Shown: piece after piece, positions 17,639 to 26,847 of the stretch
Position numbering within the stretch: the stretch's first letter is position 1
How the letters are laid out: each line of letters opens with the position of its first letter
NCBI RefSeq assembly: GCF_029981845.1
Contig: NZ_CP104164.1
Location: 496,001-560,000, forward strand
Source: Candidatus Bandiella numerosa
GTDB taxonomy: Bacteria > Pseudomonadota > Alphaproteobacteria > Rickettsiales > Midichloriaceae
DNA: 64,000 bases
Reading direction: 5' to 3'
The notes under the pieces: model-generated
Database searches by the model: none
What the model was told of the DNA's origin: nothing
What the model saw: only the letters and a program-made list of their open reading frames with translations
Position numbers and translations under genes: made by a program

Positions 17639-18238
17639 ATGGAAACACAATCTTTATTGCAGAGGTCACAAAGCTTAAAAAGCGAAGCACAAGATTTTCT
17701 TAACAGATACGATATAGATGCAATATTAGGAAAATATTTTAACGTGCGTTACACGGGTAGTTTTTCTTATGATTTGATGTGTTGGAGGGATATTGATATT
17801 GTTTTAGAATTGAAAGAGAGTAGTCAAAGCATTAAAGATGCATTTGGAAATGTATTTGCAAAATTAATAACTAAAAATGGAATTGCCGATATTCATTATA
17901 TGGATGGTAGTAATTTTGAGATTAGGAGAGGATTGCCTAAAGGACATTATTTAGGTTTTGATATACAAGATGATTCTTCTAACGATAAGTGGAAAGTTGA
18001 TACATGGCTTTTGGATAAGCAATATTTTCAAAAAAGTAGAAAGCTTGATCAAGATATGAGGCTAAAATTGAATCTTCAAAATAGAGAGAAAATTATCAGG
18101 CTTAAATTTAGATATATGAATAACTCAAATAGAGTACCATCTCTTGTAAGTTATTATATATATAATGCAGTATTGTTTAAAAATTTTACAAATGAGGAAG
18201 AGATAATTGAATACGTTAATAACAAAATTTCTCAGTAA
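17639..18238 (+). CDS. Nucleotidyltransferase-fold protein, function unknown
   Basis: A 199-residue cytosolic protein. Residues about 41-60 read TGSFSYDLMCWRDIDIVLEL, the G-S then D-x-D pattern of the polymerase-beta nucleotidyltransferase superfamily, where the two Asp residues bind metal. A further candidate acidic residue lies in WKVDTWLLD. The family includes antitoxin-like (MNT), antibiotic-modifying and RNA-modifying enzymes; the specific role here is unknown. Its 3' end overlaps the convergent cyclo-ligase gene by 23 bases. No obvious HEPN toxin partner is adjacent. Confidence 0.7.
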   Translation: METQSLLQRSQSLKSEAQDFLNRYDIDAILGKYFNVRYTGSFSYDLMCWRDIDIVLELKESSQSIKDAFGNVFAKLITKNGIADIHYMDGSNFEIRRGLPKGHYLGFDIQDDSSNDKWKVDTWLLDKQYFQKSRKLDQDMRLKLNLQNREKIIRLKFRYMNNSNRVPSLVSYYIYNAVLFKNFTNEEEIIEYVNNKISQ

Positions 18239-18782
18239 TTATATAATCCATTTTAATATCATGTTTTTCTGTGGGAATATGTTCTACTTCCTGAAAGCTA
18301 TAACCTACGCCTATTTTAATTGATGGGATAATTTTACTTAACCCCTTGTCATAGTGACCATAACCATGACCTAGCCTGTTACAATCTTTATCAAATCCAA
18401 CAACAGGTATTAACAATGCATCTGGCATCATTTCCATTCCGATAGGAGGTTCGTAAATATTTAATTTATTTGCTATGAGCGGAAAATTTTTATTCCACTC
18501 ATAAAATTTAATAGTGTCTCCTGTAATTTTAGGTAATGTTGTTTTTATACCTTGGTTATATAGCCAATTTAATATTGGAAAAATGTTTGGTTCGTTATCA
18601 AATGCTGAATAACATGCAACTATACTGGTATTTTTAAAGAATTGGCCATTAAATATGTTGAGAAAATTTTCACATATTTTTTGGCTTAATTGCTCAATTT
18701 GAAGCGGAGTTAATGCACGCCTTTCATCTAGCAAATTTTTGCGTAGTTTTTTCTTTAAATATGCACTATTATTCATGAGCAA
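18216..18782 (-). CDS. fthC: 5-formyltetrahydrofolate cyclo-ligase
   Basis: This enzyme converts 5-formyl-THF to 5,10-methenyl-THF using ATP, recovering folate for one-carbon metabolism. At 188 residues it is standard. LRKNLLDERRALTP at the N-terminus is the basic nucleotide-binding segment. LIPVVGFDKDCNRLGHGYGH followed by YDKGL is the family's G-x-G-x-G-x-Y-D motif, with H in place of the usual first Tyr. The gene is divergent from radA (14 bp gap) and convergent with the nucleotidyltransferase gene. Confidence 0.93.
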   Translation of the reverse strand: MLMNNSAYLKKKLRKNLLDERRALTPLQIEQLSQKICENFLNIFNGQFFKNTSIVACYSAFDNEPNIFPILNWLYNQGIKTTLPKITGDTIKFYEWNKNFPLIANKLNIYEPPIGMEMMPDALLIPVVGFDKDCNRLGHGYGHYDKGLSKIIPSIKIGVGYSFQEVEHIPTEKHDIKMDYIITEKFCY

Positions 18783-18796
18783 ACTTAATATGTAAA

Positions 18797-20173
18797 ATGA
18801 GCAAAAATAAAATTTTTTCTTGCCAGGATTGTGGAGCAGTTTTTAAAAAATGGCAAGGCAAATGTACAGAGTGTAATGCTTGGAATACAATAGTTGAAGA
18901 AATTACAAACACGGCAATTACAAAGAAGATTTTAGGTAAAAATACTCAAGACGTAGTTGATATAAGTAATTTAGATTCAATAGAATCCGATTTTCAAAGG
19001 GTTGATACTAGGGTTAATGAAATAAATAGATTGCTTGGAGGGGGAATAGTAAAAGGGTCTGCTATCTTAATAGCAGGAGAACCAGGGATTGGAAAATCTA
19101 CATTAATATTGGAATTATGCAATAAGCTTGCAAGGCAAGAATTTCTTGCAATATATATTAGTGGCGAAGAAGCTCTATCACAGATAAAACTAAGAGCCGA
19201 TAGATTGAAAGTTAATAATAAGCACATACACGTTGCAAATATTACTTCACTTGAAAAATTACTATTGTTAATTGCAAAATTAAAACCCTCAATGATTGTT
19301 ATTGACTCAATACAAACGTTGTATTTTGAAAAATTAGATTCTCCACCTGGTTCGGTAAGCCAAGTTAGGGTTTGCACGCATGAATTAATACAAATTTGCA
19401 AAAAACATGGTGTAACACTTATTTTAATTGGTCATATAACGAAAGAAGGGCAGATAGCTGGTCCTAAAATTCTTGAGCATATGGTTGACGTTGTGCTTTC
19501 TTTTGAAGGAGAAAATACTCAGCAATTTAGAATAATAAGAGCTACAAAAAATAGATATGGTTCCACAAACGAAATTGCACTATTTGAAATGAGCTCAGAA
19601 GGGTTGCGTGAGATACAAAATCCATCTGAAATTTTTCTACCCGATGAACAAGATAATTTTGAAAAAGAAGGGGCGTGTATTTTTCCAAGTATAGAAGGAA
19701 CAAGGACAATTTTACTAGAAGTTCAAGCATTAGTAGTGCCAAGCTTTCTTGCGACGCCAAGAAGAGCAACTGTTGGATGGGATCATAATAGGCTTTCAAT
19801 GTTAATTGCAGTCCTAAATGCTAAAATGAATATAAATTTGATGAATAAAGAGGTATATTTAAACATAGTGGGAGGCTTAAGAGTAAGCGAACCAGCGGTG
19901 GATTTAGCGGTGATTGTTGCTTTAATATCAGCAAATCAAAACATTCCGATAACTAAGGATACTATATTTTTTGGGGAGGTAGGTTTGTCAGGAGAAGTAA
20001 GGCAAGTTAATAATATGGATAATCGTTTAATTGAAGCAAGTAAGTTGGGCTTTAAAAAGGCTATAATCCCTTTTCAAAGAAAAAAGTTTACTTGCAATAT
20101 AGATATAATTGAGCTAAAGCACATTAATGAATTAAAAAGAATACTAATACCAAAGCGAAATGCAAGGATTTGA
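18797..20173 (+). CDS. radA: DNA repair protein RadA
   Basis: RadA is a RecA-like helicase that aids branch migration in recombination. Its 458 residues show an N-terminal zinc finger (CQDCGAVFKKWQGKCTECNAW spans the four Cys), Walker A GEPGIGKST (about residues 96-104), the RadA-specific KNRYG motif (ATKNRYGSTNEI) and a C-terminal Lon-like domain with GGLRVSEPAVDLAV. The stop is TGA. cvpA follows immediately, a common alphaproteobacterial pairing. Confidence 0.97.
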   Translation: MSKNKIFSCQDCGAVFKKWQGKCTECNAWNTIVEEITNTAITKKILGKNTQDVVDISNLDSIESDFQRVDTRVNEINRLLGGGIVKGSAILIAGEPGIGKSTLILELCNKLARQEFLAIYISGEEALSQIKLRADRLKVNNKHIHVANITSLEKLLLLIAKLKPSMIVIDSIQTLYFEKLDSPPGSVSQVRVCTHELIQICKKHGVTLILIGHITKEGQIAGPKILEHMVDVVLSFEGENTQQFRIIRATKNRYGSTNEIALFEMSSEGLREIQNPSEIFLPDEQDNFEKEGACIFPSIEGTRTILLEVQALVVPSFLATPRRATVGWDHNRLSMLIAVLNAKMNINLMNKEVYLNIVGGLRVSEPAVDLAVIVALISANQNIPITKDTIFFGEVGLSGEVRQVNNMDNRLIEASKLGFKKAIIPFQRKKFTCNIDIIELKHINELKRILIPKRNARI

Positions 20174-20183
20174 TTTCAGTGCT

Positions 20184-20990
20184 ATGAATTACATTGATTA
20201 TATATCATTTACCATAGTATTTATTTCGATAATATTTGGGATTTATAGAGGTTTTATAACGTCTGCAATTAGTTTGTTTGGATGGATTTTTTCAATCATC
20301 CTAACTTATCAATTTTATCCTCAAATTGAACAACATTTACTCAATTATATTAAATCTAAAATTTTTGTTATAATTTTTGGTTCTGGTGGCCTATTAATCA
20401 TTTTATTAGTAATCTTTGGAATTCTAAATAGTGTGCTCTATAAGTTGATTGGTGATCTTAAGAGGAGTTTTTTTGATAGAGTCATAGGGGCATTTTTTGG
20501 TTTGATAAGGGGCTTTTTAATTGTATCATTTTTGTTTTTGTGTCTTTCAATTAGTTTGAAATTAATATCAGGGAAAAAACATGAGTTATCTGAGAAAGAC
20601 TATCCTTCAGCGATCACTGGGGCTGTGACCTTTGAATTGATAAAAGCAGGGGCAGATGGATTAGAAGGTGTTTTACCAGAATCATTTAATAAAAGGTTTG
20701 ACAAAATATTCCAGCAGGTAAGTAAAAAAGATGTTGATGAGATGTTTATTAAAAATTCAATTGATAAATTAACACAATTTGCCTCTGAGGAGCAGATTAA
20801 AAATATTAATTTGAAGAGACAAGATTTAAAATCACTTGAATCTCAGGAAACAATTGAGATAAAAACCCTAGAATTCCTTTTGGAAAATTACAACAAAAAA
20901 TTACTGAATGGAACCATCAAGGAAAAAATATTTTCAGATGAGGAGTATGAAAAATTAGAGACAATTATTAGTAATCATTTTAACGAATGA
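20184..20990 (+). CDS. cvpA: CvpA family membrane protein
   Basis: Four hydrophobic helices occupy the first ~145 residues, and the N-terminus MNYIDYISFTIVFISIIFG with YRGF fits the CvpA family (colicin V production type). The rest is a soluble, charged, helical tail. The role is unclear; CvpA homologues affect envelope stress and secretion. I prefer the ATG at 20184, which puts the first helix at the N-terminus as in the family; an in-frame ATG at 20160 overlaps the end of radA by 14 bases and would add eight residues. Confidence 0.85.
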   Translation: MNYIDYISFTIVFISIIFGIYRGFITSAISLFGWIFSIILTYQFYPQIEQHLLNYIKSKIFVIIFGSGGLLIILLVIFGILNSVLYKLIGDLKRSFFDRVIGAFFGLIRGFLIVSFLFLCLSISLKLISGKKHELSEKDYPSAITGAVTFELIKAGADGLEGVLPESFNKRFDKIFQQVSKKDVDEMFIKNSIDKLTQFASEEQIKNINLKRQDLKSLESQETIEIKTLEFLLENYNKKLLNGTIKEKIFSDEEYEKLETIISNHFNE

Positions 20991-21029
20991 TTTATATATT
21001 GACCTAATTAAAATAAATTAAATTTTTAA

Positions 21030-21058
21030 TGTAAAACCTCGTTTAATTAATGTATAAT
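21030..21058 (+). promoter_or_regulatory. Possible sigma-70 promoter for the BamF-like lipoprotein gene
   Basis: A perfect TATAAT at 21053-21058 is preceded by 17 bases by a weak -35 (TGTAAA at 21030). Transcription would start near 21065, about 25 bases before the ATG at 21090. The AT-rich background makes chance matches common. Confidence 0.35.
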
Positions 21059-21089
21059 CCTATAAAATCACCAAAAAAAGTTTTGTTAT

Positions 21090-21386
21090 ATGTATAAGAG
21101 ATTAGCTTTGTTATCTATAGTTTTTTTAACGTTAGTTGGATGTAATAAAAAGGCTATGTCAGCCTTAGGTATAAAAAGGGGAACTCCGGATGAATTCACA
21201 ATTATACCCAATAAACCCCTAACTATTCCACCTATGTTCGATCTTAAGGATCCTAATTCAAATGAAAATCAACACAATGTTGAGAAGCATGATGAAATAG
21301 CTGATAATGGTACCCTAACTCAAGATGATAAAAAATTCATGGAAAAATTTGAAAATAACAAATTAGCCAAAAATAAAAAAGACTAA
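21090..21386 (+). CDS. DUF3035/BamF-type outer-membrane lipoprotein
   Basis: A 98-residue lipoprotein: a short signal peptide with lipobox LVGC at residue ~18, then GIKRGTPDEFTIIPNKPLTI followed by PPMFDL. The (R/K)-x-x-PDEF-x-V-x-x-x-PL-x-(I/V)-PP pattern is that of DUF3035, described in alphaproteobacteria as BamF, an accessory lipoprotein of the BAM complex that inserts outer-membrane proteins. The C-terminal half is hydrophilic and probably disordered. It is monocistronic here. The family match is clear; the BAM role is by analogy with Caulobacter. Confidence 0.82.
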   Translation: MYKRLALLSIVFLTLVGCNKKAMSALGIKRGTPDEFTIIPNKPLTIPPMFDLKDPNSNENQHNVEKHDEIADNGTLTQDDKKFMEKFENNKLAKNKKD

Positions 21387-21684
21387 ATTGTCACGGTGTC
21401 ACTACTGTGCGGTTAAAAGAAAAAGTCTAAATAAAATGATTTTTATTGAATCTTCTTTGTTGTTTTGGGGAAGAGTAGATATTTTCCTATAACAAGAAAA
21501 TTATTAGCTATATTTAAGGTCTGATTTATCTATGCTTTTTAGATTTGCAAAAAATTGCAAAAGCATAGTAAAAAATTTTAACTGACGAATCATTTCTTTA
21601 ATCAATACTTGTTTTTACCTATATCGTTGTGAGGCAAAAACTTTGTGAAATAAATATAAATGTTTGCTGTAGACTTTTAAAGCA
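21387..21684 (+). other. 298-base AT-rich gap upstream of the nrdA control region
   Basis: No gene, RNA or clear terminator is recognisable here. Stops occur in all frames. The functional part appears to be the following 60 bases with the repeated operator-like sites. Confidence 0.4.
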
Positions 21685-21741
21685 AATCAATATATAGTGC
21701 ATTTCACAAATATATAGTGCATATTTTACTATATGTAGTAT
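21685..21741 (+). promoter_or_regulatory. Three NrdR-box-like operators upstream of nrdA
   Basis: Three 16-base sites fit the NrdR box (acaCwAtATaTwGtgt). They are AATCAATATATAGTGC at 21685-21700, CACAAATATATAGTGC at 21705-21720 and TTACTATATGTAGTAT at 21726-21741. The first and third keep the conserved C…G core and the second has A for the C. Spacings are 20 and 21 bases, two helical turns, so bound repressor would lie on one face. The last site ends 20 bases before the nrdA ATG. NrdR is the dATP/ATP-sensing repressor of ribonucleotide reductase genes; its gene is not in this window. Confidence 0.65.
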
Positions 21742-21761
21742 ATTTATAAATATACCATAAA

Positions 21762-23630
21762 ATGTCTTTTGTTACGATTATGCTGAATGGAATCTTCGAA
21801 AAAGTTAATAAAACTCAAATACTAAAATATAAAATCAATCTTGATCATTCGAGAAATGAGAATCTAAGCGAATCAGGAAAAGCAATGCTTTTAGACAGAT
21901 ATCTATTAGAAGACGAAACATATCAAGATCTTTTTGCAAGAGTAGCAATTCATTATGCTGATGACCAAAATCATGCACAAAGACTTTATGATTATATGAG
22001 TAATTTTTGGTTTATGCCTGCTACTCCAGTACTGAGTAATGGAGGGGCAAAGAGAGGATTGCCAATTTCTTGTTTTCTTAACGAAGTAGAAGATAGTTTG
22101 CAAGATATTGTCAGTATTTGGAATGAAAATGTGTGGTTAGCTTCTAGGGGTGGTGGTATAGGTACATATTGGGGCAATGTGCGTTCAATAGGGGAGAAAG
22201 TTGCAAATAGTGGTAGGACTTCCGGAATTGTACCATTTTTAAGTGTTCAAGATAGGCTAACTCTTGCTATATCTCAGGGCAGCTTAAGAAGAGGAAGTGC
22301 CGCAGTGTACCTACCTGTTTCTCATCCAGAGATAGAAGAGTTTATTGAGTTAAGAAGGCCAACAGGTGGAGATCCTAATCGTAAAACCTTAAATCTTCAC
22401 CATGGTGTTGTAATTACTGATAAGTTTATGAATGCAGTAGAGAAGGATTTACCGTGGGAGTTAATAAGTCCTAAAAATAATGCTGTTATATCAATTGTTA
22501 AAGCCAGAGATATATGGATTAGATTGTTACTTGCAAGAATTGAAACAGGTGAACCATATTTGTTATTTATTGATAACGTCAATAAGCATGCCCCAGAGAT
22601 ATATAAAAAACATGGAATGGAGATAAAAACTTCCAATTTATGTAGTGAAATTACACTTTTTACAGGAAAGGATTATAAAGGTAATGATAGAACTGCTGTG
22701 TGCTGCCTTTCGTCTTTAAATTTAGAAAAATATGATGACTGGTGTAATAATCAGTTATTTATAACAGATGTGATGCGATTTTTGGATAATGTTATTCAAG
22801 ATTTTATAGATAATGCTCCTGATGGAATGTATAAAGCTAAATATTCTGCTTATAGAGAAAGAAGTGTGGGGCTTGGGGTAATGGGTTTTCATTCATTTTT
22901 GCAATCTAAAATGATACCGATGGAATCAGCAATGGCTAAATCATGGAATCTAAAAATGTTCAAATACATAAATCAAGAGGTTAATAAAGCATCAAGATTA
23001 ATTGCAGAAGATAAAGGTGCTTGCCCTGATGCTGAAGAGCTAGGCATAATGGAAAGATTTACTCATAAAACAGCTATAGCGCCAACTGCATCTATTTCAG
23101 TGATAGCAGGTTCAACATCTCCGGGAATTGAACCAATAAATTCTAATGCATATACTCAAAAAAGTTTAACTGGCTCTTTTAATATAAGGAATAAATACCT
23201 AAAAGCTTTATTAAAAGAAAAGGGGCAAGATTCAGATGAAATTTGGTCATCAATAATGAATCATGAAGGATCTGTGAGTCATTTAGATTTTTTGACTACA
23301 GATGAAAAAGATGTATTTAAAACTGCATTTGAAATTAATCAAGAATGGTTGATTGAGCATGCGACTGATAGAACGCCATATATTAATCAGGCACAATCTA
23401 TTAATATATTTATTCCAGCTGATATTGATAAAAAGGATTTAAATAGATTACATTATTTAGCATGGAAAAAAGGTATTAAGAGTTTGTATTATTGCAGATC
23501 AAAGTCATTGCAAAGAGCTGATAAAGTTTCAATTTCAGATGGTGTTGAGAAGCATCAATTGGAAATGAAATTATCTCCAGTAATAACAAAAGAAGATAAT
23601 AAATACGATGAATGTTTGTCCTGCCAATAA
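21762..23630 (+). CDS. nrdA: Ribonucleoside-diphosphate reductase, alpha (large) subunit
   Basis: This is the catalytic subunit of a class I ribonucleotide reductase, which makes dNDPs from NDPs with a separate radical-generating beta subunit. The active-site cysteines are visible in LPISCFLNEVEDSLQD, SNLCSEI and AVCCLSSLNLEKY, and the C-terminal redox pair in the terminal DECLSCQ. PTASISVIAGSTSPGIEP is also typical. At 622 residues it is shorter than E. coli NrdA. Only ~75 residues precede the FMPATPVLSNGG segment and they do not look like an ATP-cone, so overall dATP inhibition may be absent. The start could also be the ATG seven codons later. No nrdB is adjacent. Confidence 0.95.
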   Translation: MSFVTIMLNGIFEKVNKTQILKYKINLDHSRNENLSESGKAMLLDRYLLEDETYQDLFARVAIHYADDQNHAQRLYDYMSNFWFMPATPVLSNGGAKRGLPISCFLNEVEDSLQDIVSIWNENVWLASRGGGIGTYWGNVRSIGEKVANSGRTSGIVPFLSVQDRLTLAISQGSLRRGSAAVYLPVSHPEIEEFIELRRPTGGDPNRKTLNLHHGVVITDKFMNAVEKDLPWELISPKNNAVISIVKARDIWIRLLLARIETGEPYLLFIDNVNKHAPEIYKKHGMEIKTSNLCSEITLFTGKDYKGNDRTAVCCLSSLNLEKYDDWCNNQLFITDVMRFLDNVIQDFIDNAPDGMYKAKYSAYRERSVGLGVMGFHSFLQSKMIPMESAMAKSWNLKMFKYINQEVNKASRLIAEDKGACPDAEELGIMERFTHKTAIAPTASISVIAGSTSPGIEPINSNAYTQKSLTGSFNIRNKYLKALLKEKGQDSDEIWSSIMNHEGSVSHLDFLTTDEKDVFKTAFEINQEWLIEHATDRTPYINQAQSINIFIPADIDKKDLNRLHYLAWKKGIKSLYYCRSKSLQRADKVSISDGVEKHQLEMKLSPVITKEDNKYDECLSCQ

Positions 23631-23815
23631 GATGAAGTGACGCCACCTAAAACATGGAATGAAAGTTAAGTAACATTTTTATATAACCCATGAGATAACA
23701 TTTGAAAATTATTAGAGGAATAATTAATAATAACTCATAAGCGCTTCCAAATGGCTTGAATTAACAAAAAATAACATTATCATGATGTATATAATTAACG
23801 ATTGAATTATTTTTG

Positions 23816-24205
23816 ATGAAGGAAACGCGTCCACTATCTCCCCATTTGACTATTTACAAGCCACAAATATCCTCAATTTTATCAATTATGCATAGAATTA
23901 CAGGTGTCATCATGTTTTTTGGATTTCTTTTAATCCTCTGGATTACAAATATGTATACCTTTAAAAGTAACACACTAGAAGATTTTGGTGGTATTTTAAC
24001 TTACGTTATGAAAAATAGATTTTTTCTATCTATTGTTATATTGTTTAGTTATTGTATTTTTTATCACATGTGCACTGGAATTAGGTACTTATTTTGGGAT
24101 GCAGGTAAATTAATGGAAATAAAAACAGTAAATTTAACTGGGTGGTTAGCTATAATTATGTCTACTGCTCTCACTGTATTTTTTTGGTATACAATCATTT
24201 TATAA
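23816..24205 (+). CDS. sdhC: Succinate dehydrogenase cytochrome b556 subunit
   Basis: This is a membrane anchor of complex II that binds heme b and quinone. RPLSPHLTIYKPQISSILSI and HRITGV are the SdhC signature near the N-terminus; FYHMCTGIRYLFWDAG contains the axial heme His. Three transmembrane helices are seen over 129 residues. I chose the ATG at 23816 rather than the TTG one codon earlier. It is the first gene of sdhC-sdhD-sdhA. Confidence 0.94.
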   Translation: MKETRPLSPHLTIYKPQISSILSIMHRITGVIMFFGFLLILWITNMYTFKSNTLEDFGGILTYVMKNRFFLSIVILFSYCIFYHMCTGIRYLFWDAGKLMEIKTVNLTGWLAIIMSTALTVFFWYTIIL

Positions 24206-24216
24206 TTAATTAGGTC

Positions 24217-24621
24217 ATGAGTTTAAAAAATTTAGCTGGCAAAGTCAAAGGGCAAGGAAGTTCTAAATTTGGTACATTGCATTTTATAAAGCAGAGATAC
24301 ACAGCAATTATATTAGTACCACTTTTTATTTGGTTAATATTTTCTGTAATTGGCCTAATTAAGCGCTCATCTTCTGAAAATGTGATCCTCTTTATTTCTC
24401 ACCCCATGAATTTTGCACTAATTGCAATATTTATTTTATTTTTTTTATATCATGGTTATTTAGGTATGAATGATATAATGAAGGACTATATACAATGTAA
24501 AGCTTTGTATCATTTATTGGATAAGGTTTTAATTGCTGTTTGTATTTTAACTTATTTTGTCACTATCATTAATTTTATTTTTTATCATTTATTATTTAGA
24601 TATTTTTCGGGTATGAGCTAA
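24217..24621 (+). CDS. sdhD: Succinate dehydrogenase membrane anchor subunit
   Basis: This is the second membrane anchor of complex II, with 134 residues and three transmembrane helices. The N-terminal segment [20 protein letters not shown] has the family's (H/K)-x-x-(Q/R)-R-x-T/S pattern, and [15 protein letters not shown] contains the heme-ligand His and the following acidic motif. It starts 12 bp after sdhC and ends one base before sdhA. Confidence 0.92.
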   Translation: MSLKNLAGKVKGQGSSKFGTLHFIKQRYTAIILVPLFIWLIFSVIGLIKRSSSENVILFISHPMNFALIAIFILFFLYHGYLGMNDIMKDYIQCKALYHLLDKVLIAVCILTYFVTIINFIFYHLLFRYFSGMS

Positions 24622-24622
24622 A

Positions 24623-26419
24623 ATGAATACAAAATCGTATGATATAATCGAACATAAGTATGATGTTATAGTTGTCGGTGCAGGTGGCGCAGGTTTGAGA
24701 GCAACTCTTGGCATGGCTGAAAAAAAATTAAAAACAGCTTGTATAACAAAAGTGTTCCCTACCAGAAGTCACACGGTAGCAGCACAGGGAGGAATTAGTG
24801 CATCACTAGGTAATATGGGGAAGGATGATTGGCGTTGGCATATGTACGACACCGTTAAAGGTTCTGACTGGTTGGGTGACCAGGATGCCATTGAATATAT
24901 GTGCAAAAATGCTGCAGAGTCTATTATTGAACTTGAACATTATGGCGTTCCATTTTCCAGAACGAAAGAAGGTAAAATTTATCAAAGACCATTTGGTGGT
25001 ATGACTACAGAATATGGTAAGGGAGAGCCTGCCCAAAGAACATGTGCGGCAGCTGATAGAACTGGGCACGCCATATTGCACACCCTATATCAGCAATGCC
25101 TAAAAGTTGATGCAGAATTTTTTATTGAATATTTTACAATTGATTTGATAAAAAATGATGCTGGCGAATTTATAGGAGTTCTTGCATATTCTCTTGAAGA
25201 AGGCACTATCCATAAATTTAGTGCAAATTTAGTTGTATTGGCTACAGGTGGTTACGGTAGAGCATATTTTTCTGCGACATCAGCACATACATGTACAGGA
25301 GATGGTGGAGGTATGGCTTTAAGGGCTGATATAGCTTTACAAGATATGGAATTTATACAATTTCATCCAACAGGTGTATATGGCTCTGGCTGTTTAATAA
25401 CAGAAGGAGTTAGGGGAGAGGGTGGTTATTTAATTAATAAAGACGGAGAAAGATTTATGGAGCGTTATGCTCCTTCGGTAAAAGATTTAGCCTCAAGAGA
25501 CGTTGTTAGTAGAGCTATGACGGTAGAAATACGTGAAGGCAGAGGGTGTGGCGAAGATGGTGAGTATATACACTTAGTTTTATCGCATCTAGATGCTGAT
25601 GTAATTCATAAAAGGCTACCTGGTATTTCAGAAACAGCAAAGGTTTTTGCCGGAGTGGATGTGACCAAAGAGCCTATTCCAGTAATTCCAACGGTGCATT
25701 ATAATATGGGTGGAATCCCAACTAATTTCCATGGAGAAGTTTTGAGTAAAAGTGGCAAAAGTATGAAAGTTGTTCCTGGTCTCATGTCAATTGGTGAAGC
25801 ATCTTGTGTATCGGTGCATGGTGCAAATAGGCTTGGTTCAAATTCATTGCTTGATTTAGTCGTGTTTGGCAGAGCAGCTTCGATTAGGGCTTCAGAGTTA
25901 ATAAAACCTGATGATAAAAAACCTGATATTCCAAATAAATATATTGAGAAAATTTTAGATAGATTTGATAAAATAAGACACTCAAATGGTAATCTTCCTA
26001 CATCGAAAATTAGATTAGATATGCAAAAAACAATGCAAAAGCATGCAGCTGTGTTTCGTACGGAAGATTCTTTAAAAGAGGGTGTGAACTATATGCATGA
26101 TATATATAGTTCGTTTGAGGATATTGGAATTTCCGATAGAAGTATGATATGGAATAGTGATTTAGTTGAAGCTTTAGAATTGGATAACCTTAGATCTCAA
26201 GCGCTTGTAACTATATCAGCAGCATATAATAGGCAAGAATCAAGAGGTGCGCATGCTAGAGAAGATTATAAAGAAAGGGACGATAAAAAATGGATGAAGC
26301 ATACCTTGATTGAATTGAATGAGAAAACAGGTAAAGTCAAAATTGATTATAGGGAAGTGTCTAAAAAAACACTAACTGACGAAGTTGAATTTTTTCCTCC
26401 AGTAAAAAGGGTGTATTAA
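24623..26419 (+). CDS. sdhA: Succinate dehydrogenase flavoprotein subunit
   Basis: SdhA oxidises succinate to fumarate with covalently bound FAD. At 598 residues it is standard. [20 protein letters not shown] is the FAD Rossmann motif. [16 protein letters not shown] contains the flavinylated His, and [20 protein letters not shown] and [20 protein letters not shown] are active-site and FAD regions. The C-terminus ends [12 protein letters not shown], typical. sdhB, which commonly follows, is absent immediately downstream; a short gene remnant lies there instead. The flavinylation helper SdhE is encoded at 35.7-36.0 kb. Confidence 0.97.
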   Translation: MNTKSYDIIEHKYDVIVVGAGGAGLRATLGMAEKKLKTACITKVFPTRSHTVAAQGGISASLGNMGKDDWRWHMYDTVKGSDWLGDQDAIEYMCKNAAESIIELEHYGVPFSRTKEGKIYQRPFGGMTTEYGKGEPAQRTCAAADRTGHAILHTLYQQCLKVDAEFFIEYFTIDLIKNDAGEFIGVLAYSLEEGTIHKFSANLVVLATGGYGRAYFSATSAHTCTGDGGGMALRADIALQDMEFIQFHPTGVYGSGCLITEGVRGEGGYLINKDGERFMERYAPSVKDLASRDVVSRAMTVEIREGRGCGEDGEYIHLVLSHLDADVIHKRLPGISETAKVFAGVDVTKEPIPVIPTVHYNMGGIPTNFHGEVLSKSGKSMKVVPGLMSIGEASCVSVHGANRLGSNSLLDLVVFGRAASIRASELIKPDDKKPDIPNKYIEKILDRFDKIRHSNGNLPTSKIRLDMQKTMQKHAAVFRTEDSLKEGVNYMHDIYSSFEDIGISDRSMIWNSDLVEALELDNLRSQALVTISAAYNRQESRGAHAREDYKERDDKKWMKHTLIELNEKTGKVKIDYREVSKKTLTDEVEFFPPVKRVY

Positions 26420-26581
26420 TCTGCAACTGATACAATCAATAAGACCAACGAAAATAAAGAAATCACTAAAGAAGAATTTGATAATTCGTATCAAAATGCA
26501 TTTTCTAATATTGCCAAGACGCTAAATAAATTTTGTTCAGATAGTGAAGCTTTGGTTAGTAATTCGAAATATAAAATATAG
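26420..26581 (+). pseudogene. Possible remnant of an unidentified gene after sdhA
   Basis: Directly after the sdhA stop, and in the same frame, 53 codons are open without a start codon. They read like real protein (…NENKEITKEEFDNSYQNAF… SNIAKTLNKFC…) and end in TAG. They do not resemble sdhB. The likeliest reading is the tail of a decayed gene. The remaining bases to 26847 hold a palindromic repeat and no other gene. Confidence 0.3.
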
Positions 26582-26691
26582 AAGTGCAGGAAACTTTCTC
26601 AAGATACAAAGGAATCATTGATAACAAATTTTAAGCACAACATTTTTAGGTCAACAAAACGAAGCAAAAACATAATGCATAAAACAATTAG

Positions 26692-26788
26692 TATAGCTTG
26701 GGGTCAGATAGGTAATGACAAGCGAAGTATAGTAAAACCCACATAAGCGAAGAATGACGATGTCAATGCATATATGAATTATGCTATA
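26692..26788 (+). repeat. Palindromic repeat element, copy A (97 bases)
   Basis: The element is bounded by TATAGC and GCTATA, with inner arms TCAGATA and TATATGA, so it can fold into a long imperfect hairpin. It matches copy B (46105-46185, opposite orientation) over most of its length, for example CATCGTCATTCT and ATTATGCTATATT. Copy A carries about 15 extra bases in the central loop. It lies between sdhA and the outer-membrane protein gene. It resembles the palindromic elements or MITEs of Rickettsiales in kind, but I do not match it to a named family. Confidence 0.75.
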
Positions 26789-26810
26789 TTGCCTAAAAAA
26801 TTATGAAACA

Positions 26811-26833
26811 GGTGCATTTAGCATTTATGCACC
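26811..26833 (-). terminator. Weak hairpin, possible terminator of the outer-membrane protein gene
   Basis: GGTGCAT and ATGCACC form a 7-pair stem with a 9-base loop, 14 bases past the stop of the outer-membrane protein gene on the minus strand. A T-rich stretch follows about 10 bases later. The stem is short, so the call is tentative. Confidence 0.4.
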
Positions 26834-26847
26834 AAAATTTCAAGTTA

